Shown: piece after piece, positions 60,297 through 64,000 of the stretch
How positions within the stretch are numbered: the first letter of the stretch is position 1
Layout: each line of letters begins with the position of its first letter
Assembly (NCBI GenBank): GCA_050951585.1
Contig: JBMNJI010000001.1
Span: 1 to 64,000, forward strand
Origin: UBA3937 sp050951585
Lineage (GTDB): Bacteria; Bacillota; Peptococcia; DRI-13; DTU073
DNA length: 64,000 nt
Reading direction: 5' to 3'
Notes under the pieces: model-generated
What the model was told of the DNA's origin: nothing
Database searches by the model: none
The model's input: only the letters and a program-made list of their open reading frames with translations
Translations under genes and position numbers: made by a program

Positions 60297-60488
60297 TCAG
60301 GAATCATGATGTAATCTTGGCTCTTCGCCCATATTTCTGCTTTGACTTTCCTTGATAAACGAGATTTGTTCATCAATGTCATCGATCCTGATTAGGATGC
60401 TCATTTTATTGCCGGCACCGGCATTCCTCCAAGCATCCAATAGACGGGTACGTTCTTTGTAGAGATTATTTAGTTTGTCCTCACTCAT
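60297..60488 (-). CDS. Small protein, possibly Spo0E-like
   Basis: A 63-residue protein starting MSEDKLNNLYKERTRLLDAWRN, with ATG 60488 preceded by GAGGTG on the minus strand; an ATG at 60509 lacks a site. Two helices joined by a Gly-containing turn and IDDIDEQISFIK recall Spo0E-family phosphatases that act on Spo0A-P, but the SxxLD core is degenerate. Treat as hypothetical with that possibility. Confidence 0.45.
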   Translation of the reverse strand: MSEDKLNNLYKERTRLLDAWRNAGAGNKMSILIRIDDIDEQISFIKESQSRNMGEEPRLHHDS

Positions 60489-60645
60489 TTTGTCACACCT
60501 CGCTTGCATATTACGTATTCTGGTACTAAGGATAGTTTAAGAAGGAACGATAGTATAAACATTGTTTTTAATATTATATAACATATAAACAATAATGTAA
60601 AATATATTTGACGAATATTTTTTTGGGATTATTCCCCACTTTCAA

Positions 60646-60675
60646 TTGGCAGGATTATCTTTTTTAGTGTAGAAT
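60646..60675 (+). promoter_or_regulatory. Promoter candidate for the stalk protein at 60727
   Basis: TTGGCA (60646-60651), 18-base spacer, TAGAAT (60670-60675). The rest of 60510-60726 is very AT-rich with no gene seen. Confidence 0.5.
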
Positions 60676-60726
60676 AATTATGGATACTTGTGAAATTTGC
60701 CGAAAAGATCGATAAGGGGTATACCG

Positions 60727-61311
60727 ATGAAGAGAAAATTTGTCATTCTTCCCGTATTTTGCGGATTCCTTTTCCTCGCCTCCGGCGGTAATCTATTAGC
60801 GGAGGAACAATTAATGACCAAGTTGTTTTTTGACAATTATCTGCAGAAAAGCATTCAACCGCTTGAGCAAAGTATATCCCAATTAAAGCAACAATATGCG
60901 GCCATGGAAAAAGAGCTTGCCCAAATCAAGGCGTCTTTACTGACGGAGATCGAGGTCGTGATCGGGCAAAAGACGGCCCGGATCGACGGCCGCACCGCAC
61001 AACTTGATGTGGCCCCGTTGATTATCAATAACCGCACGATGGTGCCGGTCCGTTTTATCGGGGAAGCCTTCGGCGCCAGCTTTGCCTGGGATGAAGCGAC
61101 GCGCAAGGTTACTTTTCAGGTCAGAGGAAGAGAGATCGTCCTTTTTATCGACCAGAAGAAGGCTCAGGTGAACGGTAGTACGGTGACGCTGGATACGGCT
61201 CCGGTCATTGTGAACGGCAGAACGCTGGTCCCCCTCCGCTTTGTGGGCGAACACATGGGGGCAACCGTCGATTGGGACGGCGCGACGCAGACGGTGAAGA
61301 TCGCCGGCTAG
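60727..61311 (+). CDS. Secreted copper amine oxidase N (stalk) domain protein
   Basis: A 194-residue exported protein: signal peptide (KRKFVILPVFCGFLFLASGGNLLAEE), a coiled-coil stretch (~30-75, SIQPLEQSISQLKQQYAAMEKELAQIKASL) and one Cu_amine_oxidN1 domain with two half-repeats (INNRTMVPVRFIGEAFGA and VNGRTLVPLRFVGEHMGA). Related in domain type but not in sequence detail to the island copies. ATG 60727 follows AAGGGGT. Confidence 0.82.
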   Translation: MKRKFVILPVFCGFLFLASGGNLLAEEQLMTKLFFDNYLQKSIQPLEQSISQLKQQYAAMEKELAQIKASLLTEIEVVIGQKTARIDGRTAQLDVAPLIINNRTMVPVRFIGEAFGASFAWDEATRKVTFQVRGREIVLFIDQKKAQVNGSTVTLDTAPVIVNGRTLVPLRFVGEHMGATVDWDGATQTVKIAG

Positions 61312-61393
61312 GCCGGGAACAGTTGCTGAGACAACTGACAGCCAGCAGAGAATCAAACAGTCTAAAGGTTTATTTGGAGAAAGAGGGAGACAG

Positions 61394-62281
61394 ATGGCGA
61401 ATCAAAAAATACGCGATAATTGGCGCCTGAACCTGCTGATTATCGTAGCTTTAATAGCAATACTATATTTTGCTTATGACTACTATTTCCGTTTACCTTT
61501 ACTGCCCCATGATGAACAGGGGGGCGGACAAACAGTCGGGCAGAACAATGCTACAGCTCCGGGAGAGGCAGATGAGTTCCGCGATTTCAATATTCTGGTG
61601 CTGGGCTTAGACGGGCGGGCAGGTTTGAATGACCGTACCGATACGATCATCCTAGCTTCCCTGGACGGAGAGAACAAGAAGGCCAGGCTCCTTTCCATCC
61701 CGCGGGATACCCGGGTGAAGATCAAAGGGGGCTGGGATAAGGTCAATGCCGCCTATGTGTACGGCGGTGTAGAGCTGACGAAAAAAACCATTTCCGATTT
61801 TCTCGGCATTGAAATCGACAGGTATGTTATAATAAATTTTGACGGTTTAATCAAAATGGTGAACGAAGTAGGCGGCATCAGAGTCGATGTGCCCGTGCGG
61901 ATGTATAAGCCCCTTGAGGGGATTGACCTTCAGCCGGGCTTGCAGGATCTCGACGGCGAACAGGTTTTGGCCTATGCCCGCTACCGGGGCACCTCCGGCG
62001 GCGATATTGACCGGGCCCGCCGGCAGCAGCAGGTGTTGAAGCTTTTAGCCGAAAAGGTCCTTTCCACTTATAACCCGAACCGACTGGTCGGTCTGCTCGA
62101 GATCGCCAAAAACGAGATGGAAACAGATTTGTCCATGAAGGAAATGATTGCCCTCGCTCGTTTGGCCGGACCGGTCATGGGGAATGGGCTCGTTACCGAG
62201 GTATTGCCCGGCGCCAATAAATTGATTGATGAGATCTGGTACTGGGAAGCTGATTTAAGTCAATATACAACGGAGGAATAA
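61394..62281 (+). CDS. LytR-CpsA-Psr (LCP) family protein 1
   Basis: A 295-residue membrane-anchored LCP enzyme, which attaches teichoic acids or other polymers to peptidoglycan. N-terminal helix (LNLLIIVALIAILYFAYDYYF), then the catalytic domain with DRTDTIILASLD, LLSIPRDTRVKIKG, and RYRGTSGGDIDRARRQQQ, whose Arg and Asp residues bind the polyprenyl pyrophosphate. Followed by a second LCP gene after one base. Confidence 0.92.
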   Translation: MANQKIRDNWRLNLLIIVALIAILYFAYDYYFRLPLLPHDEQGGGQTVGQNNATAPGEADEFRDFNILVLGLDGRAGLNDRTDTIILASLDGENKKARLLSIPRDTRVKIKGGWDKVNAAYVYGGVELTKKTISDFLGIEIDRYVIINFDGLIKMVNEVGGIRVDVPVRMYKPLEGIDLQPGLQDLDGEQVLAYARYRGTSGGDIDRARRQQQVLKLLAEKVLSTYNPNRLVGLLEIAKNEMETDLSMKEMIALARLAGPVMGNGLVTEVLPGANKLIDEIWYWEADLSQYTTEE

Positions 62282-62282
62282 G

Positions 62283-63224
62283 ATGGATTCCCGATTTGAT
62301 CATGAAATAAAAATTCCGCCTTTGAAACGGAAAAAAACACGGCAACTCTCTTCGGCGGGGATTGTGGCGCTGATCGCCTTTTTCCTGCTGTGCTTTTCCT
62401 TTGGCTTTTGGCTGGCGGGGATGTTTACCAACCCGATTTTTCCGGAGGACAAGGAGGAGAACCCGGATACAGTCTATAAGTCCCGGGATATTCTCAATGT
62501 TCTGGTGATGGGGGTGGATCAGCGGGAGAATGAACCGGCCCGTTCCGACACTTTAGTGCTCGCCTGCCTCGATCTTGATAAAAAAAAAGTCAATTTACTC
62601 TCCTTGCCCCGTGATACCCGGGTGGATATCCCGGGCAAAGGGGTAAAACGAAAAATTAATTATGCGCATGCGGTCGGCGGCGCAGAATTAGCCATCAAGA
62701 CGGTCGAAAACTTCCTCAAGCTTCCCGTACATTATTATGTGGAGACAAATTTTGATGGCTTCAGCAATGCGATTGATATTTTAGGGGGGATCACCCTCAA
62801 TGTGGAGGAGGAAATGTATTTTCCCGAAGAAGGCATCGATTTGGACCCGGGTTTGCAAAAGCTCGACGGACATGATGCCCTTTCTTATGTCCGGTGGCGG
62901 GGCGACGGCCGCGGCGACATCGGCCGCATCGAGCGGCAGCAGAAGTTTATTCAGGCCCTTTCCGACCAGGCCATGCGTTTATCGACCGTTTGGAAGCTTC
63001 CGCAGCTGATCGGGGAGTTGAACAAACAGGTCAAGACAGATATGGATCTGCAGAAGATGATTATGCTGGCCAATAAATTCCGGGACTTTCAAGAGCTTGA
63101 AGTAAACACCTATATGGTGCCCGGCGTGCCTGATGATGTAAATTACGGCGGTAGTTACTGGATAGCCGATGAGAAAGAATTGCATAAGATATTAGAAAAG
63201 ATCTATGACCTGAATCAGGGATAA
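62283..63224 (+). CDS. LytR-CpsA-Psr (LCP) family protein 2
   Basis: A 313-residue paralog of the preceding protein: one membrane helix near residues 25-45, then RSDTLVLACLD, LLSLPRDTRVDIPG and RWRGDGRGDIGRIERQQK. The tight spacing (GGAGGAATAAG then ATG) indicates an operon. Paired LCP enzymes commonly share or divide ligation of wall polymers. Confidence 0.92.
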   Translation: MDSRFDHEIKIPPLKRKKTRQLSSAGIVALIAFFLLCFSFGFWLAGMFTNPIFPEDKEENPDTVYKSRDILNVLVMGVDQRENEPARSDTLVLACLDLDKKKVNLLSLPRDTRVDIPGKGVKRKINYAHAVGGAELAIKTVENFLKLPVHYYVETNFDGFSNAIDILGGITLNVEEEMYFPEEGIDLDPGLQKLDGHDALSYVRWRGDGRGDIGRIERQQKFIQALSDQAMRLSTVWKLPQLIGELNKQVKTDMDLQKMIMLANKFRDFQELEVNTYMVPGVPDDVNYGGSYWIADEKELHKILEKIYDLNQG

Positions 63225-63282
63225 TAAAGAATACGGAACAAAACTAATAAAAAACGGGAACAAAAAAAGGAGATTTACGTCT

Positions 63283-64000
63283 GTGAATATTGAAAAGGTC
63301 ACCATCCTGGGCATACCGGTTGCCCGTCTGACCATGGAAGAAGTGTTAGTCTGGGCAACGGATACGGTCGAGGAAGGCAAACCCGCTCATGTCGTAACGG
63401 CTAATGCCGAAATAATCTATCGGGCGCACCGTGATCCCCGGTTAGGGGAGATCCTACGCCAGGCGGCACTGGTTACCGCAGACGGGTCCGGGGTAGTCTG
63501 GGCCTCCCGTTATCTTGGCGCACCGGCTCCCGAACGGGTTACCGGGGTGGAGCTGACGGAGCGACTCCTTGCCCTGGCCGAGGAAAAAGGCTGGGGGGTC
63601 TATTTCCTGGGTGCGAAGCAGGAAGTGGTGGAGAAGGCAGTTAAGAATGTTTTAACCCGCCACAAAGGCCTAAAAATCAGCGGTTACCGGGATGGATATT
63701 TTACCAAGCAGGAAAATGACCAAGTTATGTCGAATATAGACAGGGTTAAACCGCATATACTGTTAGCAGCCCTTGGTTCGCCCAAGCAGGAGTATTTTAT
63801 TCGGGAACTGCAAGCCCGTTTCCAGATTCCGCTGGCGATTGGGGTGGGGGGTACTTTTGATGTACTTGCGGGGACGGTCCAACGGGCACCGGCGTGGTTT
63901 CAGCGCCACGGGCTGGAATGGCTGTACCGCCTGCTTAAGGAACCGAGCCGTTTCGGGCGGATGCTGGCCCTGCCAAGATTTGTTTTGGCAGTAATTACGC
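63283..64000 (+). CDS. TagA/WecG/CpsF-family glycosyltransferase (3' end outside window)
   Basis: The frame opens with GTG 63283 after AAAAGGAGA and stays open to the window edge (239 codons). It shows the family landmarks ILGIPVARLTMEEV, VTADGSGVVWASRYLG, GWGVYFLGAKQEVV and LAALGSPKQEYFI. TagA transfers N-acetylmannosamine in linkage-unit synthesis for wall teichoic acid, which fits the two LCP ligases upstream and the UDP-GlcNAc 2-epimerase at 29770. Only a few C-terminal residues should be missing. Confidence 0.9.
   Translation, partial: MNIEKVTILGIPVARLTMEEVLVWATDTVEEGKPAHVVTANAEIIYRAHRDPRLGEILRQAALVTADGSGVVWASRYLGAPAPERVTGVELTERLLALAEEKGWGVYFLGAKQEVVEKAVKNVLTRHKGLKISGYRDGYFTKQENDQVMSNIDRVKPHILLAALGSPKQEYFIRELQARFQIPLAIGVGGTFDVLAGTVQRAPAWFQRHGLEWLYRLLKEPSRFGRMLALPRFVLAVIT

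Noticed and set aside
1..64000. rRNA, tRNA, CRISPR arrays, prophage and replication origin
   Set aside because: No rRNA or tRNA-like sequence, repeat-spacer array, phage structural genes or DnaA-box cluster was recognised on reading; a tRNA scan would be needed to exclude a missed tRNA.

Overview
The window looks like a chromosomal segment of an endospore-forming, flagellated, Gram-positive bacterium of the Bacillota, most likely class Clostridia (Peptococcaceae or Desulfitobacteriales-like); the genus cannot be fixed from the sequence alone. Reasons: sporulation and germination genes (Spo0F-like regulator, SleB, YpeB, SpoIID, SpoIIQ-like M23 protein, SpoIIID), strong AGGAGG ribosome binding sites, LCP and TagA-type wall polymer enzymes, and a gene order that follows the Bacillus subtilis rpoE-pyrG-spo0F-fba-tal-glpX-rpmE ... 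prfA-prmC-sua5-mntP-ywlE-rpiB-ywlG-glyA ... atp ... murA-spoIID-spoIIQ-spoIIID-mbl-flhO-flhP block.

Layout. 1-3000: the 3' end of an RHS polymorphic toxin with its AT-rich tip and a probable Imm50-type immunity gene, then an intact IS1634-type insertion sequence. 3174-6277: a four-gene operon of an ECF-type sigma factor, a zinc-finger anti-sigma factor and two membrane proteins. 6343-9303: histidinol phosphatase and the germination pair SleB/YpeB. 9373-28885: housekeeping genes (argS, rpoE, pyrG, femX-like, alr, spo0F-like, fba, tal, glpX, rpmE, DUF1385, prfA, prmC, sua5, mntP, an arginine-phosphatase-like protein with a coiled-coil insertion, rpiB, ywlG, glyA, dCMP deaminase). 29062-38311: dcd on the minus strand, wecB, then the complete F1Fo ATP synthase operon (atpZ-I-B-E-F-H-A-G-D-C). 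38672-42553: murA with a one-base frameshift, spoIID, a relict HEPN/MNT pair and the SpoIIQ-like gene.

42564-55715 is an accessory island inserted between the spoIIQ-like gene and spoIIID, which are near neighbours in B. subtilis. It holds five complete or partial copies of a secreted copper-amine-oxidase-N (stalk) domain gene. Two of these are translationally coupled to a large secreted beta-propeller/CARDB protein, one copy of which is intact and one broken by two frameshifts. AAA ATPase genes, or recognisable debris, lie divergently upstream of most stalk copies. Near-identical blocks, a 146-bp tandem duplication and truncated copies show recent duplication and recombination. This is the least explained part of the window.

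55810-64000 returns to the conserved order: spoIIID, mbl, flhO, flhP and a FlgJ-type rod-binding protein. Then come a PemK/MazF toxin-antitoxin pair whose start codon lies in an inverted repeat, a small Spo0E-like gene, another stalk-domain protein, two LCP ligases and the start of a TagA/WecG glycosyltransferase cut by the window edge.

All assignments come from reading the sequence and family knowledge; no database search was run.
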